Source: Gardnerella piotii (GTDB lineage: Bacteria > Actinomycetota > Actinomycetes > Actinomycetales > Bifidobacteriaceae). Taken from it: a stretch of DNA of 64,000 bases. The first letter of the stretch is position 1, and the number at the start of each line of letters is the position of its first letter. Below the pieces are notes generated by a model. It worked only from the letters and a program-made list of their open reading frames with translations. It made no database searches and was not told where the DNA came from. Shown piece after piece: positions 35,606 to 45,700 of this stretch. The stretch lies in NCBI RefSeq assembly GCF_003397585.1, contig NZ_QJUV01000001.1, positions 620,001 through 684,000 of the forward strand. The letters are read 5' to 3'. The position numbers and the translations under genes are program-made.

Positions 35606-37084
35606 ATGGATAGTAGTGCTAAAACAAAGCATGAATCTTGTTGCAGATTTAGCAAATTCGGCAAATCTTGCAAATTATTTAGTTTTGCAATTCTAGTAGC
35701 GCGTTTTATTGCAGTCTCTGTTGCTCTTGGCGTTCTTGTTGGCTTAGGAGCAACAGTTCTTACGCTTATTTTTTACGCTGTACAACACCTTGCTTTTGGC
35801 TCAATTGAATCTGCTAAAAATACTGTATTTTTAGGGCTTCCTTGGTATCGATACGTGCTACCTGGCACAATTGCTATGACTATTGCTGCACTGGCTTGGT
35901 ATTTTTTGCGAAAGAAGGAGAATCCTCCTCGAATCGTTACTATTCCACAAGCCGTTAGTGGCAGTAGAATGCCAATTTTTTCTACTATTGCACATGTTTT
36001 ATTGCAAATCGGCATTGTTGGCTCTGGAATTTCAATCGGAAGGGAAGTAGCTCCTAGAGAATTAGCTGCAATGATTGCTCAACGTTGCAGCAGTATTTTT
36101 AATGTGTCTGTTAAAACTCAGCGTATACTAGTTGCGTCTGCTGCAGGTGCTGGCTTGGCTGCAGTGTACCATGCGCCTTTAGCTGGCACCGTGCTTTCTT
36201 TAGGTTTGCTTAGTAAAACTCAAGGTTTTGGTTTTTATGCGTGGCTAAATTGCGAAAATGGCTCTGTAATAGTTAATGCACTTAAAAATATTGCGCGCTC
36301 GGAGCGTTTGCGTTGCTTGCCTTTTGCTCTTGTTATGAATTATGTTGCTGCGTTTGTTGTTGAGTTTTTATTGCATCATTCTAGATACTACAATATTTCG
36401 CAATTTTCTTGCGTGTTTTCTTGGCAAATTTGCGTTTTAACTGTTGTTGTTGGTGCAGTGTGCGGCTTAGTTGGTTACGTTTTTCGCTTGGGTATTATTT
36501 GGTGTAGAACTCATGCTTTGCGTGGCATACAAATGCTGTGTTTTATGCCTGTAGCTGGCTTAGTTATTGGTGTTGCGGCTTGTTGGTTTCCGCATATTAT
36601 GGGGAATGGTAGGTCGCTTTCTCAGCTTGCTTTTTCTGTAGCTAGTTTTCCGTATTTGGCAGAAAACTCGCATATTGTTACTATTTTGTTGCTTCTTGCG
36701 CTAATGAAAATGGCTGCTACTTTGCTTGTTTTGCGCTATGGTGCTTCTGGAGGCGTATTGCAGCCAAGCATTTCAACTGGCGCTTGCTTTGGTGTGATTT
36801 TATACGCTATTTTTTCAACGTCTGGTTTTTTGCAAGTTTTTGACATTTCGCAAGTTTCCGCAATTTCTGTATCTATTATTGGCGCTGCTTCTTTACTTGC
36901 GTCTTCTAGAAAAGCTCCGATTATGGCGTGGCTTTTAGTTGCGGAATTAGTAAACGCACCGTTTGCATTACTTTGTCTTATGCTATTGGCGGTGATTGTG
37001 TCTAGTTGCGTGTCTAATCGCGTGTCTAATTGCGTTAAGCGTTTTACTTCACATTCTTGTTTTGCGGTCACGCGCACACGATAG
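35606..37084 (+). CDS. ClC-type chloride channel/antiporter
   Basis: The 492-residue membrane protein has many hydrophobic helices and ClC signatures. The gating-glutamate loop reads GSGISIGREVAP, where the family consensus is GREGP, so the glutamate is kept but the next Gly is Val. The later motif GASGGVLQPSISTGACFG corresponds to the conserved GGxFxPxxxxGA. ClC proteins move chloride, often with proton exchange. It has a Cys-rich N-terminal tail (about 1-25). ATG 35606 is preferred to the in-frame TTG 35594. It lies 35 bp upstream of clpP1 on the same strand. Confidence 0.88.
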   Translation: MDSSAKTKHESCCRFSKFGKSCKLFSFAILVARFIAVSVALGVLVGLGATVLTLIFYAVQHLAFGSIESAKNTVFLGLPWYRYVLPGTIAMTIAALAWYFLRKKENPPRIVTIPQAVSGSRMPIFSTIAHVLLQIGIVGSGISIGREVAPRELAAMIAQRCSSIFNVSVKTQRILVASAAGAGLAAVYHAPLAGTVLSLGLLSKTQGFGFYAWLNCENGSVIVNALKNIARSERLRCLPFALVMNYVAAFVVEFLLHHSRYYNISQFSCVFSWQICVLTVVVGAVCGLVGYVFRLGIIWCRTHALRGIQMLCFMPVAGLVIGVAACWFPHIMGNGRSLSQLAFSVASFPYLAENSHIVTILLLLALMKMAATLLVLRYGASGGVLQPSISTGACFGVILYAIFSTSGFLQVFDISQVSAISVSIIGAASLLASSRKAPIMAWLLVAELVNAPFALLCLMLLAVIVSSCVSNRVSNCVKRFTSHSCFAVTRTR

Positions 37085-37119
37085 TCTAGATGTATTCAAA
37101 ATGTTTGTAAGGAGATAAG

Positions 37120-37731
37120 GTGACTGATCTGTTTACGGCTTCTCCCGTTATGCAAGAAGGGGAGCCACAAAATCCAACGGATTCGATTTTTAATCAACTC
37201 TTAAAAGATCGTATTATTTGGCTTGGCTCTGAAGTCAAGGATGAAAATGCCAATATTATTTGCGCTCAGATGCTTATGCTAGCTGCGCAAGATCCTAAGA
37301 AAGATATTTGGCTTTATATTAATTCGCCAGGTGGTTCTATTACTGCTGGAATGGCTATTTACGACACTATGCAGCTTATTGAGCCAGATGTTGCTACGAT
37401 TGCTGTTGGCATGGCTGCTTCTATGGGTCAGTTCTTGCTGAGTTCTGGCACGCCTGGTAAGCGTTTTATAACGTCTCACGCTCGCGTGCTAATGCACCAG
37501 CCTTCTGGCGGTGTTGGTGGCACTGCTACAGACGTGCGTATTAATGCTGAACTTATTATGGATATGAAGAAAACTCTCGCTGAGCTAACGGCTCAGCAGA
37601 CTGGTCATACTGTTGAAGAGATCTACCGAGACAACGAGTATGATCATTGGTTTACTGCTCAGCAGGCTTTGGAGTATGGCTTTGTAGATAAGATTGTTAC
37701 CACTCCAGCTTCTATGCGTGGGGAGGAGTGA
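37120..37731 (+). CDS. clpP1: ATP-dependent Clp protease proteolytic subunit 1
   Basis: ClpP forms the barrel protease that, with ClpX or ClpC, degrades unfolded and tagged proteins. Serine is in [14 protein letters not shown], histidine in [10 protein letters not shown] and aspartate in the [12 protein letters not shown] segment. Length is 203 residues. The GTG at 37120 follows AAGGAGA by 5 bases. The stop overlaps the leader of a second clpP, as expected for the actinobacterial clpP1-clpP2 pair, whose products make a mixed barrel. Confidence 0.95.
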   Translation: MTDLFTASPVMQEGEPQNPTDSIFNQLLKDRIIWLGSEVKDENANIICAQMLMLAAQDPKKDIWLYINSPGGSITAGMAIYDTMQLIEPDVATIAVGMAASMGQFLLSSGTPGKRFITSHARVLMHQPSGGVGGTATDVRINAELIMDMKKTLAELTAQQTGHTVEEIYRDNEYDHWFTAQQALEYGFVDKIVTTPASMRGEE

Positions 37732-37736
37732 TTTTA

Positions 37737-38405
37737 ATGGCAAGTGAAGAAGCAAAGTTTGTTGCTCGCGCTAAGCGTTTGGGCGGATTTGGCCAGACCA
37801 GTGGTGTGTTTACGAATCGTTATGTTTTGCCTCAATTTGGCGAGCAGACTCCTTATGGTATGAAAACGCAAGATCCATACACTAAGCTTTTTGAAGACCG
37901 CATTATTTTTATGGGTGTTCAGGTTGACGACACTTCTGCAGACGACATTATGGCTCAGCTTTTGGTTCTAGAAAGCATGGATCCAAGCAGAGATGTAATG
38001 ATGTACATTAACTCTCCTGGTGGCTCTATGACTGCTATGACGGCTATTTACGATACCATGCAATACATTAAGCCAGATGTTCAAACGGTGTGCTTGGGTC
38101 AAGCTGCTTCAGCTGCTGCGATTTTACTTGCTGCTGGCGCTGCTGGTAAGCGCATGATTTTGCCAAATGCTCGCGTGCTTATTCATCAACCTGCTATGGG
38201 CCAGGATTTTGGCAAGGCTACAGAGATAGAGCTTCAAGCTAAGGAAATGTTGCGTTTGCGCGAATGGTTAGAGGCCACTCTTGCAAAGCACACTGGCCAA
38301 AGTGTTGAGCGAATTCGTAAAGATATTGAGGTAGACACTATTCTTACCGCTCCTCAAGCTAAAGAATACGGTATGGTAGATGAGGTTCTGGAGCATAGAG
38401 CTTAA
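37737..38405 (+). CDS. clpP2: ATP-dependent Clp protease proteolytic subunit 2
   Basis: Second ClpP subunit. Serine in GQAASAAAILLAAG, histidine in RVLIHQPAMGQ and aspartate in DIEVDTILTA. The ATG at 37737 (MASEEAKFVARA) is preferred over the in-frame GTG at 37728 because GGGGAGG lies 8 bases upstream. It is translationally coupled to clpP1, five bases after its stop. The ClpX partner usually follows in actinobacteria, but here a terminator, a tRNA and a defence island come next, so clpX lies elsewhere or was displaced. Confidence 0.95.
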   Translation: MASEEAKFVARAKRLGGFGQTSGVFTNRYVLPQFGEQTPYGMKTQDPYTKLFEDRIIFMGVQVDDTSADDIMAQLLVLESMDPSRDVMMYINSPGGSMTAMTAIYDTMQYIKPDVQTVCLGQAASAAAILLAAGAAGKRMILPNARVLIHQPAMGQDFGKATEIELQAKEMLRLREWLEATLAKHTGQSVERIRKDIEVDTILTAPQAKEYGMVDEVLEHRA

Positions 38406-38442
38406 GGATTTTATGTTTTAGATTCTTATGTTTTAGATGCAG

Positions 38443-38480
38443 ACCCTGGCGCTGGCGACACGCCAGGGTTTGTGTTTTTG
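38443..38480 (+). terminator. Rho-independent terminator after clpP2
   Basis: ACCCTGGCG (38443-38451) and CGCCAGGGT (38461-38469) form a perfect 9-bp stem followed by TTGTGTTTTTG. Confidence 0.85.
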
Positions 38481-38552
38481 TAAAGATGGTTGTATATTAG
38501 TCAAGTTGCCAAAAACAACGGAAAGTTAAAGTTCCAAGTTTTTGGAGAGCAT

Positions 38553-38626
38553 GCGCCAGTAGCCCAACGGATTAGAGCATCTGACTACGGATCAGAAGGT
38601 TGCAGGTTCGAATCCTGTCTGGCGCA
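38553..38626 (+). tRNA. tRNA-Arg (anticodon ACG)
   Basis: A full cloverleaf folds by eye: acceptor GCGCCAG with CTGGCGC and discriminator A, D arm GCCC/GAGC, anticodon stem TCTGA/TCAGA around loop CTACGGA (anticodon ACG), and T arm GCAGG-TTCGAAT-CCTGT. CCA is not encoded. Its own terminator follows. It marks the left border of the defence island. Confidence 0.96.
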
Positions 38627-38632
38627 CAATAC

Positions 38633-38658
38633 ACGCGGTTTTTGCCGCGTTTTTTTTT
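38633..38658 (+). terminator. Terminator of tRNA-Arg
   Basis: ACGCGG (38633-38638) and CCGCGT (38645-38650) form a short GC stem followed by a long T run. Confidence 0.85.
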
Positions 38659-38678
38659 ACTTCTTAACTCATCATTGG

Positions 38679-38744
38679 TTTTGGCCTATAACCCCAATAT
38701 TCCGGTGCTATCGGTTCTTTATATCGTTTATATACTCACAGAAT
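38679..38744 (+). repeat. Left copy of an imperfect ~65-bp direct repeat flanking the restriction cassette
   Basis: TTTTGGCCTATAACCC (38679-38694) is repeated exactly at 46894-46909. Similarity goes on with TCC-N2-TGCTA and, after a different spacing, TATACTYAYAGAAT (38731-38744 here). It precedes the small regulator gene. Confidence 0.8.
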
Positions 38745-38781
38745 CGTGATAATATTTAATTATTAAAATAAGGATGGAATT

Positions 38782-38994
38782 ATGGCTGTTAGTTATAAAA
38801 AACTATTACATCGCATGATTGAAGAAGATATTTCCAATCAGGACTTAATGAGAATGAGCAATATTTCCGCCAACATTATTACTAAACTACGTACCGGGCA
38901 ATATATATCACTAGAGAAAGTGGAAGATATCTGCACGGCTTTACACTGTACGCCCAACGATATTTTGGAATTTATAGCGGAGGGGAAAAGATAA
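38782..38994 (+). CDS. Small Xre/Cro-C1-type helix-turn-helix regulator
   Basis: This 70-residue protein is a bare HTH domain: helices around [18 protein letters not shown], with recognition helix near [12 protein letters not shown], and a C-terminal [14 protein letters not shown]. Such stand-alone Xre proteins regulate plasmids and phage-like or restriction modules; here it may act as a control protein for the hsd operon. AAGGA lies 9 bases before ATG 38782. Its stop overlaps the hsdM start by one base (TAATG), so the two are translationally coupled. A 16-bp repeat in its upstream region also occurs before the KAP gene, a possible shared operator. Confidence 0.88.
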   Translation: MAVSYKKLLHRMIEEDISNQDLMRMSNISANIITKLRTGQYISLEKVEDICTALHCTPNDILEFIAEGKR

Positions 38995-40562
38995 TGCCTA
39001 TTGATAATAAAAAAGAACAGGAACGTGATGAACTTCACCGTGCTATATGGGCAATCGCGGATGAACTTCGTGGTGCTGTAGATGGTTGGGATTTTAAGAA
39101 CTATGTGCTTGGCACTATGTTCTACAGATATATTTCTGAAAATATTACTAACTACATCAATGAAGGTGAAATTGAAGCAGGTAATACTGATTTCGATTTT
39201 GCGCAGATGTCTGATGATGATACAGAGGAAGCAAGAGAAGGACTTGTTGAAGAAAAAGGATTCTTTATCCTTCCCTCAGAACTTTTCTGCAATGTTAGAG
39301 CAAAAGCTAAAGATGATGAGAACCTTAATGAAACACTTGAGAAGGTATTCCGTCATATAGAGGAGTCTGCTAAAGGCAGTGAATCAGAATCCGACTTTGC
39401 GGGTCTTTTTGATGACTTTGATGTAAACAGTAATAAGCTTGGTTCTACTGTTGCAAAGAGAAATGAAAAGCTCTGCAAGCTTCTTGATGGCGTGGCTGAT
39501 ATGCATCTTGGTGATGTTAAGGATCACGATATTGATGCATTTGGTGATGCCTACGAATATTTGATGACAATGTATGCATCAAATGCGGGTAAATCGGGTG
39601 GTGAGTTCTTTACTCCTGCTGATGTATCAGAACTTCTTACAAGACTCGGTACAGTTGGAAAAACTGAAATCAACAAGGTGTACGATCCAGCCTGTGGTTC
39701 AGGTTCGCTGCTTCTGAAAGCAGAAAAAGTACTTGGTAGAGATAAGGTGCGCAATGGTTTCTATGGACAGGAAATCAATATTACAACCTACAACCTTTGC
39801 CGTATCAACATGTTCCTACATGATATCGACTTTGATAAATTTAATATTGCTTGTGAAGATACCCTTATAGCCCCGGCGCATTGGGATGATGAACCTTTTG
39901 AACTGATTGTTTCAAATCCTCCGTATTCTATTAAATGGGCTGGTGATGATAATCCTTTACTTATCAATGACCCTCGTTTTGCACCTGCAGGTGTTCTTGC
40001 ACCAAAGAGCAAGGCTGACCTTGCATTTATTATGCACAGTCTTTCATGGCTTGCATCAAACGGAACTGCTGCGATTGTATGTTTTCCAGGCATTATGTAC
40101 CGTGGTGGTGCTGAAAAGAAAATCCGAAAATATCTTATTGATAACAACTTTGTTGATTGCGTAATTCAGTTGCCACCTAATCTTTTCTTTGGAACTTCAA
40201 TTGCCACCTGCATTATGGTAATGAAAAAGAACAAGGCAGATAATAAAACGCTGTTTATCGATGCAACAAACGAGTGCATTAAGGTTACGAACAACAATAA
40301 GCTTACTCAAGACAATATGGATAAGATTGTGAAATGCTTTGCAAATCGCAGTGAAATTGAGCATTTCTCACATCTTGCAACATACGATGAGATTTCTGAA
40401 AATGACTACAACCTTTCTGTATCAACCTATGTTGAAGCAGAAGATACAAGAGAAAAAATCGATATTGTTAAGCTGAATGCAGAAATCAAAGAAATCGTTG
40501 CTCGTGAAGAGACCTTAAGAAAAGCAATCGATGAGATAATTGCAGAAATCGAGGTGCAGTGA
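38994..40562 (+). CDS. hsdM: Type I restriction-modification system methyltransferase subunit HsdM
   Basis: HsdM methylates adenine at sites chosen by HsdS, protecting host DNA. The N-terminal helical domain (about 1-150) has the family's [16 protein letters not shown] block. The methylase core has the SAM motif [15 protein letters not shown], and the catalytic motif IV, NPPYS. The C-terminal coiled coil contacts HsdS. Length is 522 residues. The codon and base pattern differs from the flanking core genes, in line with transfer. The next gene, rhuM, overlaps its stop (TGATG). Confidence 0.96.
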   Translation: MPIDNKKEQERDELHRAIWAIADELRGAVDGWDFKNYVLGTMFYRYISENITNYINEGEIEAGNTDFDFAQMSDDDTEEAREGLVEEKGFFILPSELFCNVRAKAKDDENLNETLEKVFRHIEESAKGSESESDFAGLFDDFDVNSNKLGSTVAKRNEKLCKLLDGVADMHLGDVKDHDIDAFGDAYEYLMTMYASNAGKSGGEFFTPADVSELLTRLGTVGKTEINKVYDPACGSGSLLLKAEKVLGRDKVRNGFYGQEINITTYNLCRINMFLHDIDFDKFNIACEDTLIAPAHWDDEPFELIVSNPPYSIKWAGDDNPLLINDPRFAPAGVLAPKSKADLAFIMHSLSWLASNGTAAIVCFPGIMYRGGAEKKIRKYLIDNNFVDCVIQLPPNLFFGTSIATCIMVMKKNKADNKTLFIDATNECIKVTNNNKLTQDNMDKIVKCFANRSEIEHFSHLATYDEISENDYNLSVSTYVEAEDTREKIDIVKLNAEIKEIVAREETLRKAIDEIIAEIEVQ

Positions 40563-41584
40563 TGGAAAATGATTTTAACTTTTTAGTATATCAAACCGCT
40601 GAAGAAAATGTTTCAGTCAATGCGTTTGTGAAAGACGAAACAATTTGGCTTACGCAAAAAGCAATGGCTGAATTGTTTGATGTCGATAAATCTTCCATAA
40701 GCAGGCACTTGAAAAATATTTTCAATGAGGGTGAGCTTGACGAAAAAGTGGTTGTTGCAAAAATTGCAACAACCACTCAACACGGAGCTATCGAGGGAAA
40801 AACGCAAAACAAAGAAACACAATTTTATAACCTCGATGCAATCATATCTGTTGGTTACAGAGTAAATTCCAAACGGGCAACAAGTTTCAGAATCTGGGCT
40901 ACCGGCGTTTTGAAAGAATATATGATAAAAGGCTTTGCTATGGATGATGAACGCTTGAAGCAGGGCAAAACAGTCTTTGGGAAAGACTACTTCCGTGAAC
41001 TTTTGGAAAGAGTTCGTTCAATCCGTGCGAGCGAAAGACGAATCTGGCAGCAAATCACAGACATCTTTGCGGAATGTAGCATTGACTATGATAAAAATGC
41101 ACAGATTACCCATGATTTTTATGCTATGGTGCAAAACAAGTTCCATTTTGCAATTACCGGGCAGACTGCGGCAGAAATTGTCTATACTTCTGCTGACAGA
41201 ACCAAAGAAAATATGGGGCTTACTACTTGGAAAAATGCTCCGGACGGACGCATTCTAAAATCAGATGTGGTCGTTGCAAAAAACTATCTGAAAGAAAAAC
41301 AAATTCGTCAACTGGAGCGTGCCGTAACAGGCTATTTCGACTATATTGAAGATTTGATTGAGCGAGAAAATACCTTTACTATGGAGGAGTTTGCCGCCAG
41401 CGTGAACGAATTTCTGGCATTTCGCCGATATGATATTCTGCGGGATAAGGGGAAAATCTCCGGTAGAATGGCAAGAGATAAAGCGTCGGCTGAATATGAA
41501 GAATTTAACAAAACACAGAAAATCACCTCTGATTTTGATAAGGCGGTCAATCGAATGTTGAAAGCAGGTGAGCAAAATGAGTAA
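40562..41584 (+). CDS. RhuM-family protein inside the hsd operon
   Basis: The RhuM family is named for a Salmonella pathogenicity-island protein; its activity is unknown. The N-terminal part (about 1-110) carries the typical FLVYQTAEENVSV, TIWLTQKAMAELF and DKSSISRHLKNIF blocks, which look like a winged-helix DNA-binding unit. The middle has the FRIWATGVLKEYM and RLKQGKT signature. I use ATG 40562, which overlaps the hsdM stop; a GTG one codon earlier is in frame. Its end overlaps hsdS by 8 bases. Such genes are often found between hsdM and hsdS or hsdS and hsdR, so a link to restriction is likely but unproven. Confidence 0.9.
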   Translation: MENDFNFLVYQTAEENVSVNAFVKDETIWLTQKAMAELFDVDKSSISRHLKNIFNEGELDEKVVVAKIATTTQHGAIEGKTQNKETQFYNLDAIISVGYRVNSKRATSFRIWATGVLKEYMIKGFAMDDERLKQGKTVFGKDYFRELLERVRSIRASERRIWQQITDIFAECSIDYDKNAQITHDFYAMVQNKFHFAITGQTAAEIVYTSADRTKENMGLTTWKNAPDGRILKSDVVVAKNYLKEKQIRQLERAVTGYFDYIEDLIERENTFTMEEFAASVNEFLAFRRYDILRDKGKISGRMARDKASAEYEEFNKTQKITSDFDKAVNRMLKAGEQNE

Positions 41585-42716
41585 ATTAGATGAGCTGATT
41601 CAAGAACTTTGCCCGAATGGGGTGGAGTATAAAGTTTTAGGCGAATTATGTAATATTTGCACTGGTAAGTTGAATGCTAACGCAAAAGATGAAGATGGTA
41701 TTTATCCGTTTTTCACCTGCGATGCAAACCCTTATAAAATTAATGAATATGCATTTGACACATCAGCAATATTGATATCAGGAAATGGTAGCCAAGTAGG
41801 TCATTTAAATCAATATGAAGGTAAGTTTAATGCTTATCAAAGAACTTATGTCTTAGATAATTTTAAACTCGTCATTAAACCTTTTTTATTTCATTTTATG
41901 GATGCCTATTTAAAACCATATATTATGGTGAACTGTAAAAAAGGCTCCGTACCATATATCACATTACCAATGTTACAAAGTTTTAAAGTTCCCGTACCTC
42001 CGTTGGAGGTACAACGTGAAATAGTCCATATATTGGACTCTTTCACGTTACTTACAGCGGAGCTTACAGCGGAGCTTACAGCTCGTAAAAAACAGTATGA
42101 GTACTATCGAGATACACTGCTCACTTTTAACGATAATAATCCTCTACACTCGCTTATCTCACGCTACTGCCCAAACGGTGTGGAGTATAAGAAGATTGGC
42201 GATATTGCTTTTATTTCAACTGGAAGTAAATTAAGGGATATTCAAGAATCACATTCTTTATATGAATATATTAATGCTGGAACTACTAATTCTGGATATT
42301 CATTAGATTGGAATTGTGATGGAGACGTGGTGACAACGCCTTCTAGAGGTCAAGGTGGTATTGGTTATGTGGGGTATCAAAAAAACAAGTTTTGGCTTGG
42401 GCCTCTATGCTATAAAATCGTTGGAAATGCTGATTTTGTATTAAATAAATATTTGTATTATTACTTGTCAAATAATTCATATGAAATATTGTCTCTTAAG
42501 AAAGATGGTGGAGTTCCTGCAATTAACAAGTCTGACTTAGAGGAGTTAATTCTCTCAGTTCCGCCTCTTGAAGTGCAGCGTCAAATCGTACAAATTCTGG
42601 ATCGCTTTGACACTATCTGCTCTGACCTCAACATCGGTCTTCCGGCTGAAATAGAAGCAAGACAAAAACAATATGAATTTTATAGAGATAAGCTGCTTTC
42701 TTTCAAACAGTTATAA
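41577..42716 (+). CDS. hsdS: Type I restriction-modification specificity subunit HsdS
   Basis: HsdS carries two target-recognition domains, each reading half of a split DNA site, joined by conserved helices that bind HsdM. The first half opens with LCPNGVEYKVLGEL and ends in PPLEVQREIVHILDSF; the second opens with YCPNGVEYKKIGDI and ends in PPLEVQRQIVQILDRF. The central helix holds tandem TAEL units (TAELTAELTAR), encoded by 12-bp repeats; in EcoR124 relatives the unit number sets the spacer in the recognition site. The ATG at 41577 lies inside the end of rhuM. Length of 379 residues is normal. Confidence 0.95.
   Translation: MSKLDELIQELCPNGVEYKVLGELCNICTGKLNANAKDEDGIYPFFTCDANPYKINEYAFDTSAILISGNGSQVGHLNQYEGKFNAYQRTYVLDNFKLVIKPFLFHFMDAYLKPYIMVNCKKGSVPYITLPMLQSFKVPVPPLEVQREIVHILDSFTLLTAELTAELTARKKQYEYYRDTLLTFNDNNPLHSLISRYCPNGVEYKKIGDIAFISTGSKLRDIQESHSLYEYINAGTTNSGYSLDWNCDGDVVTTPSRGQGGIGYVGYQKNKFWLGPLCYKIVGNADFVLNKYLYYYLSNNSYEILSLKKDGGVPAINKSDLEELILSVPPLEVQRQIVQILDRFDTICSDLNIGLPAEIEARQKQYEFYRDKLLSFKQL
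42051..42085 (+). repeat. 12-bp tandem repeat encoding TAEL units in hsdS
   Basis: CTTACAGCGGAG occurs at 42051-42062 and 42063-42074, followed by a partial third copy, CTTACAGC, from 42075. Each unit adds four residues to the central helix. Confidence 0.9.
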
Positions 42717-42736
42717 TCTCAAGAGGAGGTGCCCGT

Positions 42737-45700
42737 ATGCCATATTTCAATATAGTGGCAGCTACAAGTGAAAATACAGTTGTTACCGAATATGAGCCTG
42801 TGAAGGCACGTTCTAACAGCTATCAGTCAGAAGGCGAACTTGAAAAAGAGTTTATTCGTATGCTTACACAGCAGGGATACGAATATCTTCAGATACACAC
42901 AGAAAAAGATTTGCTTGCCAATCTTCGTACTCAGCTTGAGAAACTGAATAGTTACCATTTCTCTGAAACGGAATGGGATAGATTTTTCAAAGATTCCATT
43001 GCCAACCAGAATGAAGGAATCGTTGAAAAGACAAGAAAAATCCAGGAGGATAATGTTCAGGTATTAAAGCGAGATGATGGCAGTACAAAAAATATTACCC
43101 TTATTTATAAGAAGAATATCCACAATAACTTTTTACAGGTCATCAATCAGTACGTTATTGGAGAGTCTGACGGTGCAAAGCACGATAACCGTTATGATGT
43201 TACGATCCTTGTGAATGGTTTGCCACTTGTTCATATAGAACTTAAACGCCGAGGTGTGGCTATTCGTGAGGCTTTCAATCAGATTAACCGATATCAGAGA
43301 GATTCGTTCTGGGCAGGAAGTGGTCTGTTTGAATACACACAGATTTTTGTTATCTCAAATGGAACTAACACAAAGTACTATTCCAACAGCACACGTTTCA
43401 ATGCTATAAAGGATGTAAATGCTTCAGCTACTGCCAGGAAAGGCAAAACAAGCAACAGCTTTGAATTTACATCCTTCTGGGCGGATGCAAACAATCGTGT
43501 TATCCCGGATTTGATTGACTTTACAAGAACATTCTTTGCAAAGCATACGATTCTTAATATAATCACCAAGTATTGCATTTTCACTTCCGAAAATATGCTT
43601 ATGGTAATGCGACCATATCAGATTACGGCAACGGAGCGTATTCTTAATCGTATTGAGATTGCTAATAACTATAAAAAATATGGTGATGTTGCAGGTGGCG
43701 GTTATATCTGGCATACAACAGGCTCTGGCAAAACACTTACGTCATTCAAAACTGCAAGACAGGCGTCACTTCTTCCTTACATAGATAAGGTTCTCTTCGT
43801 AGTTGACCGTAAGGACTTGGACTACCAGACTATGAAAGAATATGATCGTTTTGAAAAAGGTGCAGCTAACAGTAATACCTCTACTGCCATTCTTAAAAAG
43901 CAGTTGGAAGACAGTGATGCTCACATCATCATTACGACTATTCAGAAACTTGCAACATTTATCAAGAAAAATAAAGAACATGAAGTATACAACAAGCACG
44001 TTGTAATCATTTTTGACGAATGCCATAGAAGTCAGTTCGGTGATATGCACGCAGCTATTGTAAAAAGCTTTAAGAAATATCACTTATTCGGTTTCACAGG
44101 CACACCAATCTTTCCTGCAAATACAGCAAGCTCACGTAATACGCAGTTCTTTACTACAGAGCAGACTTTTGGCGACCAGCTTCATACATATACTATTGTT
44201 GACGCTATTAACGATAAGAATGTACTTCCGTTCAGAGTCGACTATGTTAAGACAATGGATATGGATGAAGATATCGATGACGAACAGGTATGGGATATTG
44301 CTCGCGAAAAGGCAATGATGGCTCCTGAGCGTATCAAGCTTGTAACGGAATATATTCTTAACAACTTTGATAGAAAAACATATCGTGGTGATAAAACATA
44401 TATTTACAACACCCTTACCAATATTTCAGAAGTTGCATCCGGCAAGAATGGTGCTGTAGAAGAAATCAAGCAGAAACAACGAGTAAGTGGATTTAACTCC
44501 ATCTTTGCTGTTGCATCTGTTCCAATGGCAAAATTATATTATCAGGAATTCAAAAAACAGATGGAGGCTGACCCTACAAAGAAACTTCGTATTGCAACCA
44601 TCTATAGTTATGGTGCAAATGAGGCAGAACTTGATGAAGGTGCAAGCGGTATTCTTGATGAAGAAAATTCAGAAGATACATCAGCACTTGATCAGTCATC
44701 AAGGGATTTCCTTGAGGATGCTATCAAAGATTATAACGAGATGTTCCATACGAACTACTCTACAGATAGCGATAAGTTCCAAAATTATTATAAAGACGTT
44801 TCTCTTCGCATGAAGAACAAGGAACTTGATTTGCTTATTGTTGTAAATATGTTCTTAACAGGTTTTGATGCTACTACATTAAATACACTGTGGGTAGATA
44901 AGAATTTGAAGATGCACGGACTCATTCAGGCATTTTCAAGAACGAACCGAATTCTTAACTCAATTAAGACTTTCGGTAATATTGTATGCTTTAGAAACCT
45001 TCAGAAACGAGTAGACGCTGCTATTTCACTTTTCGGTGATAAGAATGCAGGTGGTATTGTTCTGATGAAAGGTTTCAAAGATTACTACTATGGTTATGAA
45101 GGCATTGATGGAAAGCAGTATCCAGGATATATGGGTATGATGGATGATTTAACTTCCAAATTCCCACTTTCAGAGCCACAGATTATAGGCGAGCAGAATC
45201 AGAAGGACTTTATCTCCCTATTTGGTGCGATTCTACGCATGAGAAACCTTTTATCTGCATTTGATGAATTCGCTGGCAAAGAAATGATAACTGAGCGTGA
45301 TTTGCAGGATTATCTTGGTAGATATCAGGACTTGCGTGATGAATGGAATGAAAAACGCAAGCGTGGTGAAAGCACCGATATTATTGATGATATTGTCTTT
45401 GAGGTTGAACTTATTAAGCAGATTGAAATCAATATCGATTATATCCTTATGCTTGTTAAGAAATATCACGATAGTCACTGTGAAGATAAGGAAGTGCTTG
45501 TAATAATCAAGAAAGCTATTGATGCCAGCCCTGAACTTCGTAGCAAGAAGGCTCTTATTGAAACCTTTATTGCAGGAATTAATGATGTTGAAGACGTTAT
45601 GACAGAATGGCATTATTATGTAGCCGAAAAGCGTGAAGAAGAACTTGTTCAGATTATTAAAGATGAAAAGCTAAAGGAACCTGAAACAAGAAAATTCATC

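Noticed and set aside
38553-38626. tRNA-Arg as the attachment site of an integrative element
   Set aside because: I find no second copy of the tRNA 3' end at the far side of the island and no integrase gene; the 16-bp repeat starts after the tRNA terminator instead.
42160-42716. Invertible hsdS halves for shuffling specificity
   Set aside because: The two halves are similar in protein but not in DNA, no inverted repeats or recombinase gene are present, and there is no second hsdS.
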